This document shows, piece by piece, positions 40,531 through 49,594 of a stretch of 64,000 bases of DNA. Origin of the DNA: Methylovirgula sp. (GTDB taxonomy: Bacteria > Pseudomonadota > Alphaproteobacteria > Rhizobiales > Beijerinckiaceae); assembly GCF_037200945.1 (NCBI RefSeq), contig NZ_JBBCGP010000001.1, positions 2,230,501 to 2,294,500 of the forward strand, given 5' to 3'. Position 1 is the stretch's first letter. The number at the start of each line of letters is the position of its first letter. The notes beneath the pieces were generated by a model. The model had not been told where the DNA came from, did not search any database, and was given only the letters and a program-made list of their open reading frames with translations. A program made the translations under genes and the position numbers.

Positions 40531-41457
40531 GTGAATTCAATGATCGAGCCCGCTGTCCCCCACGCGGCGATCCCTCTGCGCTTTCCGGCGCATCCGATTG
40601 CTGGCCTGGCGGGAACAAGCTTCAAACATGAGCACCTGCCGGCGATCCTCGCGCAAGAAAGCTGCGGCGGTTTTTTTGAAATTCATGCCGAAAATTATAT
40701 GGGTGCAGGTGGACCGCCGCATCACGCGCTTGAACGTGTCCGCCGCGACTATCCGATATCTCTGCACGGTGTCTGCATGTCGATCGGTGGGCCGCAGCCG
40801 CTCGATAAAGCTCATCTTGAAAAGTTCCGGTCTCTCGTCGAAAGCTATGAGCCGGCGCTCGTTTCAGAACATCTTGCCTGGTCGACGCATGAGATGACCT
40901 TCTTCAACGATCTCCTGCCGCTGCCTTACACCGAGGTAACGCTTGCACGCGTCAGCGATCATATCGACGAAGTGCAGGAGGCGATCCGGCGCCCCATCCT
41001 GCTTGAAAATCCGTCGACCTATGTCTCGTTTCACGAATCGACGATGAGCGAAACCGACTTCATTCGCGCCATCGCCCAGCGCACCGGATGCGGGCTCTTG
41101 CTTGACGTCAACAATGTCTTCGTGTCGGCGACCAATCACGGCTTTTCGGCACTTGAATATCTGTCTGACTTTCCGCTCACCCGTGTCGGCGAGATCCATT
41201 TGGCCGGTCACGCCGAACAGAGCGACGACGAAGGCGATCTCCTGCTTATCGACAGCCACGATGGTCCCGTCGCCGACGCGGTGTGGAAGCTGTTCGATCT
41301 CGTCATCGGCCGGTGCGGACCTGTTCCAACGCTCGTCGAGTGGGACAGCAATATCCCTGAGTGGCCGGTGCTGAGGAAAGAGGCGATTGCGGCTCAGGCA
41401 ATCCTCGACCGCTACAAAGCCATTGCTCTGCCGGATGGCCGCCATGCCGCCGCTTGA
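40531..41457 (+). CDS. bufB: MNIO-family bufferin-modifying enzyme BufB (DUF692)
   Basis: A 308-aa multinuclear non-heme iron-dependent oxidase of the DUF692 family, TIM-barrel fold. Metal-ligand motifs include FFEIHAENYMG, SLHGVCMSIGG, LVSEHLAWS, ENPSTYV, LLLDVNNVFVSA, EIHLAGH and DSHDGPV, as in characterised MNIO enzymes. It modifies cysteines of the BufA1 precursor. The GTG at 40531 has GCGGAG upstream; an ATG nine bases on is the alternative. It overlaps bufC slightly. Confidence 0.92.
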   Translation: MNSMIEPAVPHAAIPLRFPAHPIAGLAGTSFKHEHLPAILAQESCGGFFEIHAENYMGAGGPPHHALERVRRDYPISLHGVCMSIGGPQPLDKAHLEKFRSLVESYEPALVSEHLAWSTHEMTFFNDLLPLPYTEVTLARVSDHIDEVQEAIRRPILLENPSTYVSFHESTMSETDFIRAIAQRTGCGLLLDVNNVFVSATNHGFSALEYLSDFPLTRVGEIHLAGHAEQSDDEGDLLLIDSHDGPVADAVWKLFDLVIGRCGPVPTLVEWDSNIPEWPVLRKEAIAAQAILDRYKAIALPDGRHAAA

Positions 41458-42250
41458 AAATGCTCCCCGCGACGCCGTAAGCGGACCATCGTTCGCGGCG
41501 GAATTTTCGCCGGCACTGATCAATCCCGAGCGGGAAACGCCCGCCGCCGTCACCGGGCCGAATGGCAAGCTGGCGGTCAAACGCTTCAACGTCTATCGCA
41601 ACAATGTCATCGTCAGTCTCATCGACGCGCTGGCGTCGATCTATCCTGCCGTGCAACGCATCACCGGCGTGGACTTTTTTCGCGCCATGGCGCGCTTTCA
41701 TATCCGCGCGACGCCGCCGTATTCGCCGTTGCTGTTCGAATACGGCCGTGATTTTCCGGCATTCATCGAACACTATGAATATGCGCAATCCATGCCATAT
41801 CTCGCCGATGTTGCCCGGATCGAGCGGGCCTGGCTCGACGCGTACCACGCGACGGACGCTTCGCCGCTTGCGCCCGAAGCTTTGGCCGCAGTCCCGCCGG
41901 AGCGATTGGCCGATATCGTTTTCATGCCGCATCCCGCGACGCGGATCGTGCGTTCCCAATTTTCCGCGGTGACGATTTTCGCTGCCAATCGGACAGATGC
42001 GCCGATCGACCTGATCGAATCCGTTGTGCCGGAAGATGCGCTGATCACCAGGCCCGATCTTGAGGTCGTCGTCCGGCATTTGCCGCTGGGTGGTGCAATT
42101 TTCCTGACGCACCTTGTTGCTGGCGAAACGCTTGGCGCTGCGGTAGCGGCGGCTCTTGAGATCAAGCCGTTGTTCGACATTCCGGCAAGTATCAGCGGAA
42201 TGATTGAGGCCGGCGCCTTCACGACAATTAATTTTGGAGATGAACGATGA
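41444..42250 (+). CDS. bufC: BufC-like partner protein (DUF2063)
   Basis: A 268-aa protein of the DUF2063 family, the usual partner of DUF692 enzymes that binds the precursor peptide and brings it to BufB. Visible marks are NVYRNNVIVSLIDALASIYPAVQRITG near the N-terminus and the WLDAYHA segment, with an array of helices in the first half and a beta-containing second half. ATG at 41444 or 41435, both within the end of bufB, would serve as start. Its stop overlaps the DoxX gene (ATGA). Confidence 0.88.
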   Translation: MPPLENAPRDAVSGPSFAAEFSPALINPERETPAAVTGPNGKLAVKRFNVYRNNVIVSLIDALASIYPAVQRITGVDFFRAMARFHIRATPPYSPLLFEYGRDFPAFIEHYEYAQSMPYLADVARIERAWLDAYHATDASPLAPEALAAVPPERLADIVFMPHPATRIVRSQFSAVTIFAANRTDAPIDLIESVVPEDALITRPDLEVVVRHLPLGGAIFLTHLVAGETLGAAVAAALEIKPLFDIPASISGMIEAGAFTTINFGDER

Positions 42251-42768
42251 CGATGATGGATAATCGTGGCGCAGTCCGCGAAAGAGTTCGGCCGGTTTCC
42301 ATTCTTGTCGAAAAGGCGGACGCGCTGGTGCGCGTAATTGCCCAGCCGTCCTTTGTGCAACTCGTGACGCGTATCGCGCTCGCCGTGCCGTTCTGGCGAT
42401 CTGGCATTCTGAAATGGAGCGGCTTTTTGCAATTGAACGACACTGCTGTTTATCTCTTCAGCGATGAGTTCAAACTGCATCTGCCCGGCGGCCCCTATTC
42501 GTTTCCGATGCCGGCTGATTTCGCCTTTCTGTCTGGGTGCGGCGAGATCATTTTCCCTGTTTTGCTCGTGCTCGGCTTTGCAACACGCTTCGCGGCGCTC
42601 GGTTTGCTGGTCATGACCCTGATTGTCGAACTTACCGTCCCCGATGGATGGCCCGTCCACATCACCTGGGCGGCGATGGCGCTCAGCATCATGGCCTGGG
42701 GACCGGGCAAGCTCTCATTGGATGCGGGTCTCAAGTACGTTTTCGGAACCCGTGAGATTTCGAAGTAG
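42247..42768 (+). CDS. DoxX-family membrane protein of the bufferin operon
   Basis: A 173-aa membrane protein with four predicted spans. It has the DoxX pattern: VTRIALAVPFWRSGILKWSGF, then SGCGEIIFPVLLVLGFATRFAALGLLVMTL. DoxX-type proteins close many bufferin operons and are thought to work with redox or membrane thiol chemistry, so a role in export or reduction of the modified peptide is possible. TTTGGAGA precedes the ATG by about seven bases, and the start overlaps the bufC stop. Confidence 0.88.
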   Translation: MTMMDNRGAVRERVRPVSILVEKADALVRVIAQPSFVQLVTRIALAVPFWRSGILKWSGFLQLNDTAVYLFSDEFKLHLPGGPYSFPMPADFAFLSGCGEIIFPVLLVLGFATRFAALGLLVMTLIVELTVPDGWPVHITWAAMALSIMAWGPGKLSLDAGLKYVFGTREISK

Positions 42769-42797
42769 CAGAGAGTCCGCTTCCGGCCGTCCGCAGC

Positions 42798-43319
42798 CTA
42801 TTTCTTCTTTGAATCGCCGCCAGACATCAGTGAACTCAGGCTCGGTATGGCATGGAAGCCGATGTCGATCTGGCCGGCGTTCTCGAAGCCGAGCGTTGCG
42901 TGAATGATGTCGCCATCCTTCAATGGATGATGAATGTTCAGAAACGTCACGCGCTCGCCGCCGGGAGCAAGATTCACAGTCGCGCCGGCCGGAATTTCGA
43001 TGCCATCCGACAATGTCTGACCATCCGTGCCTGACGCGCGCAGCTCGGCTTTATTGGCGATGTCCGAATCGACCGACACGAGCCGGTCCGGCACGCTGCC
43101 TTCGTTAATGATCGACAGATAGCCCTCGGCGTCTTTCGCGCCGGCCTTGGTCGGCCGCGTGAACGCGCCTTCAATGAACAACGTGCCAATGCTGACGTTG
43201 GGCGAATCCTCGGCGAAGACGGCGGCAGGAATCGTCAAGGTCGTCGCGAACATCGTAAGAAGGGCCGAGCAGGCGAGGGTGATCTTCAAGTTTTGCTCCG
43301 TTATTCTGGGCGTCGGCAC
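42798..43319 (-). CDS. PCuAC-family periplasmic protein lacking the copper ligands
   Basis: A 173-aa protein with a signal peptide ending near AVFAED and the cupredoxin-like PCuAC fold (IEGAFTRPTKAGAKDAEGYLSIINEGSVPDRLVSV, then GIEIPAGATVNLAPGGE). In copper-carrying PCuAC proteins methionine and histidine ligands follow in H-x-M and GG-x-H-x-M contexts; here those positions read ELRAS and GGERVT, so the H(M)x10Mx21HxM site is absent. It converges on the bufferin operon and would be expected to serve copper, but cannot bind it in the normal way. A lysine-rich tail ends the protein. Confidence 0.8.
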   Translation of the reverse strand: MPTPRITEQNLKITLACSALLTMFATTLTIPAAVFAEDSPNVSIGTLFIEGAFTRPTKAGAKDAEGYLSIINEGSVPDRLVSVDSDIANKAELRASGTDGQTLSDGIEIPAGATVNLAPGGERVTFLNIHHPLKDGDIIHATLGFENAGQIDIGFHAIPSLSSLMSGGDSKKK

Positions 43320-43393
43320 TGCCGCGATGGCCCCGATATCAACCTTCGCAGGAACGAAGGCTTTGCGTTTTTATCGTGACGGGCCGGGCGGTC

Positions 43394-44323
43394 TCAGTCC
43401 TTAAGATCGCGATAATAGCGGGAAATCCGCTCAAACCAATCATGCCGGGCTTGAAGATGCGCCATGCCGCGGCTGCGCTCCGGCAATTGCAGGGTCGCGA
43501 TCAGCGTTTCGACCTCGCGCCGGGCGGCGAGTTGCGAATTCGTCAGGCTGGAGCCGCGCATCGCCTCTTCGATCGGATCGAGCGTCGTGAGGCCGATGGG
43601 GAAGAGCTCGCGAAAAATCACGCGGTCGTGAAGCCCGTCGGCGGGGCGGAACTGCAGTTCGGGCGCGAGGCGCGACAGGCTTGCGGATATCTGCTTGGCA
43701 TTGTTCGATTGGGTCGAGGACATGCGATTGCGCACAATGATCCAATCGATAATGCCCTGATCGACCAGTTTGCGCTTGCGCCGCGCTTCGAGCACCAAGT
43801 CGGCATAATGGGCGACCTGACCACGCTGCGAGCGATCGTGGTGCACGCGCGAGAACACATCGACGTCGATAAAGGAATCGTTGACCGGCGAGACGAGCGT
43901 ATCGGCCAGCGAATGGGCGAGCCGCATGAGATAGGAATCGCTTGCCGGCGTGTCGATGACAACGAATTCATACTCGTGTTCGACTTCCGAAATCGCCGCG
44001 GCGAACGCGCCGAATTCCCAAGTTTCGTTATCGCGGACATTTTCGGAATTGCCGCGGTCAGGCGCGTGGTGGCGCGGGAGTTCGACATCCCACGGCGCAT
44101 TGGCTGCCCATGACGCACGATTTTCGAAGAATCGGGTGAGGGTGCGTTGACGCGTGTCGAGATCGATCGTCGACACGCGAAATCCGGCCTTCAACAAGGC
44201 CACGCTGATGTGGATGGACAACGTCGATTTGCCCGTGCCGCCCTTTTCGTTAGCGACGACGATGACGTGCGCGCTACGCAAATCGGGCGCGTCGAACTCA
44301 GGCATCGTGGCTCGCGCATTCAT
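43394..44323 (-). CDS. mipZ: Division-site ATPase MipZ
   Basis: A 309-aa ParA-type ATPase that forms a gradient from the cell poles and keeps FtsZ from assembling there in alphaproteobacteria. The deviant Walker A is NEKGGTGKSTLSIH; other marks are STIDLDTRQRTLTRFFENR, FVVIDTPASDSYLM and the C-terminal WIIVRNRMSS and GLHDRVIFRELFPIGLTTLD, all specific to MipZ. Length is normal. It interacts with ParB near the origin, so in the cell this gene is not functionally linked to its neighbours here. Confidence 0.95.
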   Translation of the reverse strand: MNARATMPEFDAPDLRSAHVIVVANEKGGTGKSTLSIHISVALLKAGFRVSTIDLDTRQRTLTRFFENRASWAANAPWDVELPRHHAPDRGNSENVRDNETWEFGAFAAAISEVEHEYEFVVIDTPASDSYLMRLAHSLADTLVSPVNDSFIDVDVFSRVHHDRSQRGQVAHYADLVLEARRKRKLVDQGIIDWIIVRNRMSSTQSNNAKQISASLSRLAPELQFRPADGLHDRVIFRELFPIGLTTLDPIEEAMRGSSLTNSQLAARREVETLIATLQLPERSRGMAHLQARHDWFERISRYYRDLKD

Positions 44324-44518
44324 GTCTCAAGTCTCAATCCGCGTGAATGCACAAGCATGTTCAAAGTTCAATCGCGATCGGCACAGTTCTGGTGGGCGGC
44401 GCGGCGTCGAATGCCACGTGGCGCGTTCGTCTCGGAAAACCGCTCAGCTTGGGCGGTGAAGCTCTACGCTCGCAGCGACCAAGTCAAGCGTACAGCTCGC
44501 CCATGAAACACAGCTCGC

Positions 44519-45742
44519 TCATGGAACAATGGGATTTTTCGCGCCATAGAGCCAATCATAACGGTGGGTTAGCCGAAAGCTAAGGCTGCGCAGCACCATA
44601 TCCCGCGCGAGGGAGGCCGGCAGGCCGAGATGGTAGACGCGTGCCTGACGGCGCGACTCGCTCTGCACCCGGGCGGCGCGCGGCGCGCGTTTGGCGCTGT
44701 AGGCGGCGAGGGCGCCGACAATGTCGCCGCCGGGATCAAGAGCGGCTGCCAGGGTTGCGGCATCTTCGATGGCCTGGGCCGCGCCTTGTGCGAGGAACGG
44801 CAGCATGGCGTGCGCCGCATCGCCGAGCAGCGCGACGCGGCCGTGGCTCCAAGCCGCCGGCGTCTCACGCTCGATCAGCGGCCAGACGCGCCATTCCGCC
44901 GCCTTGGCGACGAGATCGCGAATAGGCGGCGCCCAATGTGCCAACCGCGCCGCGATCCAGGCCGGGTCACCCTTTTGCGACCAGAGATCGGCTTTCTCGT
45001 CGAGCATCTCGCGGGCATCGACAACAGCGACGACATTGATCATTTTTCCGACGCGCAGCGGATAATGCACGACGTGCGCGCCCTGACCGAGCCAGAGATT
45101 GCTGTCTGGCAGGCGCATGTCTTCCGCGACGCTGGCGGCGGCAACGAGGGTGCGCCACGCGGCATAACGCGTCTGCGTCGGTGCCTCGTCGGCTTTGCCC
45201 TGGAGCGCGGCATTGCGTGCGCGGACGAAAGATCGCACGCCATCGGCGCCGATCAGGCAATCGGCCTCGAAGCTGATGCGCATCGGACCGCGCAAGCCCA
45301 CGGCGCGCACGCCATTTTCCGTCTGCTCGAAGCCGGCGAGGGCGGTCTGCGGATGAAAGCTGACGTTCGGGTCAGCAAGCGCCGTCTCGCGCAGAATCCG
45401 GACGAGATCGCCGCGATGTACGTTGAGGTATGGCGCGCCCCAGCGCCGTTCAGCATCTGCGAGCGGCAACCGTGCCAGCGTCGCGCCATCGCGGGCGCGG
45501 TGAATGTGAATCACGTCCGGCGCGAGGCCAACTTCGGCCAGTGCCGGCAGGAGCCCAAGATCGCGCAGGATGCCGCTCGCATTTGGGGAAAGCTGCAAAC
45601 CGGCACCGATGTTTTCGTTGCCGTCGCCCCGTTCAATGAGCGTGATCCGCCAGCCGCGCCGGGCAAGAGCGATTGCGGCCGTTAGGCCGCCGACTCCGGC
45701 CCCGGCAATTAAAACGTGCGGCGATCCGGTATTGTCAGGCAA
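44519..45742 (-). CDS. FAD-dependent monooxygenase, salicylate hydroxylase-like
   Basis: A 407-aa flavoprotein. The Rossmann motif is VLIAGAGVGGLTAAIALARRG, the second FAD-binding motif is CLIGADGVRSFVR (DG motif) and the third is GRVALLGDAAHAMLPFLAQGAAQAIEDA (GD motif). This is the class A hydroxylase pattern of salicylate and related aromatic hydroxylases, or of UbiH-like enzymes. The TTG at 45742 lies just after the stop of the zinc-finger gene; the frame is open further into that gene but without a better start. The substrate cannot be told. Confidence 0.85.
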   Translation of the reverse strand: MPDNTGSPHVLIAGAGVGGLTAAIALARRGWRITLIERGDGNENIGAGLQLSPNASGILRDLGLLPALAEVGLAPDVIHIHRARDGATLARLPLADAERRWGAPYLNVHRGDLVRILRETALADPNVSFHPQTALAGFEQTENGVRAVGLRGPMRISFEADCLIGADGVRSFVRARNAALQGKADEAPTQTRYAAWRTLVAAASVAEDMRLPDSNLWLGQGAHVVHYPLRVGKMINVVAVVDAREMLDEKADLWSQKGDPAWIAARLAHWAPPIRDLVAKAAEWRVWPLIERETPAAWSHGRVALLGDAAHAMLPFLAQGAAQAIEDAATLAAALDPGGDIVGALAAYSAKRAPRAARVQSESRRQARVYHLGLPASLARDMVLRSLSFRLTHRYDWLYGAKNPIVP

Positions 45743-45747
45743 CGAAA

Positions 45748-45999
45748 TCAGGCAGCCGCCGCAGCGTCGGGAAACGCGCATTCCGCGGGTTCGCAGGCGC
45801 CAGGTGCCAGGCTTGCGTCATGAATGTAATGCGTCGAGCAATAGGGGCAGATTGCATCGTCCGCATCGCCCATGTCGATGAAAATATGCGGGTGATCAAA
45901 CGGCGGCAGAGCGCCCATGCACATGAATTTCTTGGCGCCGATCCGAACACGCGCGACGCCGGGCTGATTGTGGAAATGCGGAGTGCCGTGGTCTGCCAT
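45748..45999 (-). CDS. Zinc-finger protein, NDUFS6-like
   Basis: An 83-aa protein with the zf-CHCC layout: MCMGALPPFDHPHIFIDMG followed by ICPYCSTHY, giving Cys, His and the CPYC pair as zinc ligands. It is related to the mitochondrial complex I subunit NDUFS6 and is found widely in alphaproteobacteria. Its stop is three bases before the proposed start of the FAD monooxygenase gene, suggesting one transcript. The C-terminus is alanine-rich. Confidence 0.85.
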   Translation of the reverse strand: MADHGTPHFHNQPGVARVRIGAKKFMCMGALPPFDHPHIFIDMGDADDAICPYCSTHYIHDASLAPGACEPAECAFPDAAAAA

Positions 46000-46090
46000 C
46001 GGAAAATCCCATTCGCCGGGCTGGTGCGTTCCGCTTTATTCGAATAGAGCGGCGAGGTCTACAGGACGCGGCGGACGATCCGTCCCATTC

Positions 46091-46873
46091 ATGATTTTGG
46101 CTGATATGCAGGAATTTTCGTCGCACGGTGTGCGGATAGCCTATCTGGACGCGCCGCCGGCGGAAGTAGAGAAGGGCCGTCCCGTCCTCCTGATCCACGG
46201 TTTTGCGTCGAACCACGCCGTCAACTGGGTGTTTCCGCAATGGCTGAAGACCCTGAATGGTGCCGGGCGTCGCGTCATCGCCTTCGACAATCGCGGCCAC
46301 GGCCGCAGCGAAAAGCTCTACCGGCCTGAAGATTATGAACTTTCGCTGATGGTGGCCGATGCCCGTAATTTGCTCGATCACCTTGGCGTCCAGACGGCCG
46401 ATGTGATGGGCTATTCGCTCGGCGCCCGCATCGCCACGGCCTTCGCGCTGGCCTACCCGGAGCGCGCGAAAGCCTTTGTTTTTGGAGGCCTCGGCGGGAA
46501 ACTCTTGGAAACGCCGGGGCTTGGCGACGTCATAGCGCGCGCTCTTGAAGCTCCGTCGCTGGCCGATGTCGAAGAAGGCCTCGGCAAAACCTTCCGGACC
46601 TTCGCCGAGGCGACGAAAAGCGACTTGCAGGCGCTAGCCGCCTGTGCCCGTGGCGCCCGGCGTCAATTTACCGAGGCGGACCTTGCCGCGGTCGCCGCGC
46701 CCGTGCTGGTCGCGGTGGGCAGCAAGGATGACGTGGCTGGCGACCCACAGGCGCTAGCTTCGCATCTGCCATCAGGTGAGGCGCTCGTCATTCCCGACCG
46801 CGATCATAATCGCAGCGTCGGAGACGCCACGTTCAAAAGGGCCGCGCTGGACTTTCTCGAACGCTGCGCCTAG
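46091..46873 (+). CDS. Alpha/beta hydrolase
   Basis: A 260-aa hydrolase of the alpha/beta fold. The oxyanion-hole segment is LLIHGFASNHAVNW, the nucleophile elbow GYSLGARIATA with the catalytic serine, the acid is probably in GSKDDVAG and the histidine in DHNRSVGD. Length and order are those of the lipase/esterase/haloperoxidase type, with no specific substrate evident. The ATG at 46091 is chosen since upstream residues run into the promoter region shared with the divergent zinc-finger gene. The gene for CysE follows at 46929. Confidence 0.85.
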   Translation: MILADMQEFSSHGVRIAYLDAPPAEVEKGRPVLLIHGFASNHAVNWVFPQWLKTLNGAGRRVIAFDNRGHGRSEKLYRPEDYELSLMVADARNLLDHLGVQTADVMGYSLGARIATAFALAYPERAKAFVFGGLGGKLLETPGLGDVIARALEAPSLADVEEGLGKTFRTFAEATKSDLQALAACARGARRQFTEADLAAVAAPVLVAVGSKDDVAGDPQALASHLPSGEALVIPDRDHNRSVGDATFKRAALDFLERCA

Positions 46874-46928
46874 CGGAAGCCCGGCCGCGGTTGTGCGCCG
46901 CGACGAAGCTGCAATCCCCGGCAAAAAC

Positions 46929-47798
46929 ATGCTAGAAGAGATAAATTTTTCGGAGGTTCGGGTGAGTTCGGTAAAATCGTCTTTGGCCAGCGCCAGTTGC
47001 GACCGCCCGGATTCGATCTTTGCGCGCATTCGCCGTGAAGCCGAAGAGCTTCTCCGCCGTGATCTGAGCATTGCGCCCTGGGTGACAACAATCATCCTTG
47101 AACAGCCGAGCTTTGAGGCGGCAGTCATCTATCGCGCTGCGAGCCGGCTCGGCAACGACACAATTGCGGTGGAACAAATCCGCCAGACCTATTCGGATAT
47201 CGCCGCCCGCGATCCGTCGATCGGCGTCGTGTTCCGCGCCGATCTTCTGGCGTTTCTCGACCGCGATCCGTGCTGCGAGCGGCTGATCGAACCACTGCTT
47301 TATTTCAAAGGATTTCACGCGCTGGCAACGCACCGGCTTGCGCATGCACTCTGGACGGAAGGGCGCTACGATTTCGCGCTTTATTTGCAGAGCCGGTCGT
47401 CGGAAGTCTTTCAAACCGATATCCATCCTGCAGCCAAGATTGGCAAAGGCATCTTCCTCGATCATGCGACTGGGCTCGTGGTCGGCTCGACGGCGGTTGT
47501 CGAAGATAATGTTTCGCTCCTGCAGGATGTCACGCTCGGCGGAACCGGCAAGGAAGCGGGCGACCGTCATCCGAAGATTCGTCACGGTGTGCTCATTGGC
47601 GCGGGCGCCAAGGTTCTCGGCAATATCGAAGTGGGACATTGCGCGCGGATCGCGACGGGCTCCGTTGTCCTGCGTCCTGTGCCACCCAAGACGACGGTTG
47701 CCGGCGTCCCCGCGCAAATCGTCGGCGATGCTGGCTGCCCCGAGCCGGCGCTTTCGATGGATCAGATCCTCGCAGCAAAGGCGGCGGCCCGCGGCTGA
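46929..47798 (+). CDS. cysE: Serine O-acetyltransferase CysE
   Basis: A 289-aa enzyme that makes O-acetylserine from serine and acetyl-CoA, the first step to cysteine. The N-terminal helical domain (DSIFARIRREAEELLRRD) is followed by a left-handed beta-helix with hexapeptide repeats; the active site reads DIHPAAKIGKGIFLDHATGLVVG and then GGTGKEAGDRHPKI, typical of CysE. The ATG at 46929 is taken as start; a GTG near 46962 is possible. It lies in the same direction as the hydrolase gene and 55 bases after it. Confidence 0.93.
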   Translation: MLEEINFSEVRVSSVKSSLASASCDRPDSIFARIRREAEELLRRDLSIAPWVTTIILEQPSFEAAVIYRAASRLGNDTIAVEQIRQTYSDIAARDPSIGVVFRADLLAFLDRDPCCERLIEPLLYFKGFHALATHRLAHALWTEGRYDFALYLQSRSSEVFQTDIHPAAKIGKGIFLDHATGLVVGSTAVVEDNVSLLQDVTLGGTGKEAGDRHPKIRHGVLIGAGAKVLGNIEVGHCARIATGSVVLRPVPPKTTVAGVPAQIVGDAGCPEPALSMDQILAAKAAARG

Positions 47799-47888
47799 GC
47801 CGGGGTTGCGATCGATTTCGATTTCTGGCAATGGGCACGGGGGTCGCGTTGCGGCCTTGCGAGAAGAGCGGCTTGGGAGAGCTGGCGT

Positions 47889-48284
47889 TTGGACAAGGTC
47901 GAACTACACAAATTGCAGGGCTTTTTGCGACAAGCCTTTGGCAATCAAAGCCTCAAAGTCGTTCCGGCCAAGCGCAATTCCGACGATGCCGAAGTGCATC
48001 TCGGCGAGCGCGCCATCGCGTCGATTGCCGTCGATGATGAGGATGGGGATCGTTCCTTCGCGCTGGAGATGAAAATCCCCGTCGAACGTCCGGTTTTGCA
48101 AGATTATTTGCGGCGTCTGTTCGAGAACGACAAGCTGCGCATCGTGGCCCGCCCGCGCAAAAACGATTCGGTCGAACTTAATTCCGGCGACGATTACCTT
48201 GGTGTCATCTCGCAAGACGATCCGAAGGGCAGCAGCTTTACGCTGCAAGTCGCCATTCTGGATTTCGATCTCGAAGATTTTTGA
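47889..48284 (+). CDS. Tandem-duplicated DUF3126 protein
   Basis: A 131-aa protein beginning with TTG and made of two similar modules of about 60 residues: LHKLQGFLRQAFGNQSLKVV... and LQDYLRRLFENDKLRIVARP..., each followed by a GER/GDD turn and a DD-x4-F strand. The usual DUF3126 protein, restricted to alphaproteobacteria, is about one module long, so this is a tandem fusion. Function of the family is unknown. GGGAG occurs about ten bases before the start. Confidence 0.8.
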   Translation: MDKVELHKLQGFLRQAFGNQSLKVVPAKRNSDDAEVHLGERAIASIAVDDEDGDRSFALEMKIPVERPVLQDYLRRLFENDKLRIVARPRKNDSVELNSGDDYLGVISQDDPKGSSFTLQVAILDFDLEDF

Positions 48285-48312
48285 TCCGCCACGTCGTCGT
48301 CATCGCGGCTGA

Positions 48313-48873
48313 ATGAGTGAGGAAACTATGCCTCTCCATGCGTTGGACGGTGTGTCTCCGCAATTGGCGAAAGACGCTTGGGCCGCCCCGGACGCACAAA
48401 TCATCGGGGATGTCAGAATTGGCGCCGAGGCTTCGATCTGGTTCCACGCCATCCTGCGCGGCGACAATGAGAAAATCGCAATCGGCGCACGCACCAACAT
48501 TCAGGATGGCTGCATCCTTCACACGGATCTCGGCTATCCGCTCGAAATCGACGAGGGCTGCACCATTGGCCATCGCGTCATTCTGCATGGCTGCCTGATC
48601 GGCGCGAACTCGCTGATCGGCATGGGCGCCACGCTTCTGAATGGGGTCAATGTTGGCCGCAATTGCATCGTGGGTGCCAATTCGCTCCTGACGGAAGGAA
48701 AAGCTTATCCCGATAATTCGCTGATCATCGGCGCGCCGGCGCGGGTCATCCGCGAACTCAAGGACTCGGAGATCGCGCAATTGCGCGAGAGCGCTGCGGT
48801 CTATGTCGCAAACACACGCCGCTACAAGCGCGGTTTGGCGCTCGCGAGCGATGGCGTTCGCGCTAAAGCTTGA
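48313..48873 (+). CDS. Gamma-class carbonic anhydrase-like protein
   Basis: A 186-aa left-handed beta-helix trimer protein of the YrdA/PaaY type. Hexapeptide repeats run from IGDVRIGAEASIWFHAILRGDNEKIAIG to GVNVGRNCIVGANS; zinc-binding histidines are likely in CILHTDLG and the GHRVILHG segment. It could be an active gamma carbonic anhydrase or a related acyltransferase. It follows the DUF3126 gene by 28 bases. The 3' end overlaps the convergent PilZ gene by 11 bases. Confidence 0.88.
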   Translation: MSEETMPLHALDGVSPQLAKDAWAAPDAQIIGDVRIGAEASIWFHAILRGDNEKIAIGARTNIQDGCILHTDLGYPLEIDEGCTIGHRVILHGCLIGANSLIGMGATLLNGVNVGRNCIVGANSLLTEGKAYPDNSLIIGAPARVIRELKDSEIAQLRESAAVYVANTRRYKRGLALASDGVRAKA

Positions 48874-49468
48874 TGTTTTCGTCGAATCTTTCGGGCGGGA
48901 TCACCTGATCGAAGCGGACGGCCAGCCCGCCTTCGAAGGCGCGGACAATCTCGCCGTTCGTCTGGCCGAGCTTCACTTTCGTTCCGATGGCCGGCTTTGC
49001 CGACGTCGAAATCGCGGCGCCCGAGATGGAGACGTCGATGAGCTGGACGATATGCTCATTGTCGCTATCGACATGAAGGATCGAATGGCGCCGAAGTGGT
49101 GTGATGCGCTCGTGATTGCGTCCTTCGGGAATTCCGAGCACGTCGCGATTGATGATCCAGGTGAGCTGATTGGCGATTTTTTCGCGCTTCGCGAAGGGCA
49201 TCGTCATCTGGATCGCGAAACCGCCCTGCGTGTGCCGGACGATCTGGCCCTCGACACGGCCGATCTGATCGAGATAGATGACGACACGTTCACCGATTGC
49301 GCCGCGCACGGGCGCGTTGATCGCGAGTCCACCGGGCGACATATTCACAGTCTGACACGGAAATTCGCGCCGATCCTGCAGCATATAGCGGCCAAGCAGA
49401 GTCACGTCGACGCGCAGATGGCGGCGCCGCTCGCTGGCTTTCGCATACGTCTTGAGCTTGGCTGTCAT
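48863..49468 (-). CDS. Double PilZ-domain protein
   Basis: A 201-aa cytoplasmic protein with two PilZ-like domains. The first has RRRHLRVDVTLLGRYML with the basic R-x3-R signature and then MSPGGLAI in place of D/N-x-S-x2-G; the second has RRHSILHVDS and DVSISGAAI. PilZ domains bind cyclic di-GMP, and the first signature is close to the consensus. The ATG at 49468 begins MTAKLKTYAKASERRRHLRVDV. A longer frame exists upstream. No output domain is present, so it may act by protein contact. Confidence 0.85.
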   Translation of the reverse strand: MTAKLKTYAKASERRRHLRVDVTLLGRYMLQDRREFPCQTVNMSPGGLAINAPVRGAIGERVVIYLDQIGRVEGQIVRHTQGGFAIQMTMPFAKREKIANQLTWIINRDVLGIPEGRNHERITPLRRHSILHVDSDNEHIVQLIDVSISGAAISTSAKPAIGTKVKLGQTNGEIVRAFEGGLAVRFDQVIPPERFDENIKL

Positions 49469-49594
49469 CGCGACTCGTGGCGAGAATCCGACAGGAAGAG
49501 CCGGCACCTAATCATGACGGAGAGCGAGTTAATGTCATGTTAGCGACGAGCCGACAAAGCGAGCCTTCGGCTTGAAAATTACGTTGCAGCGCCT

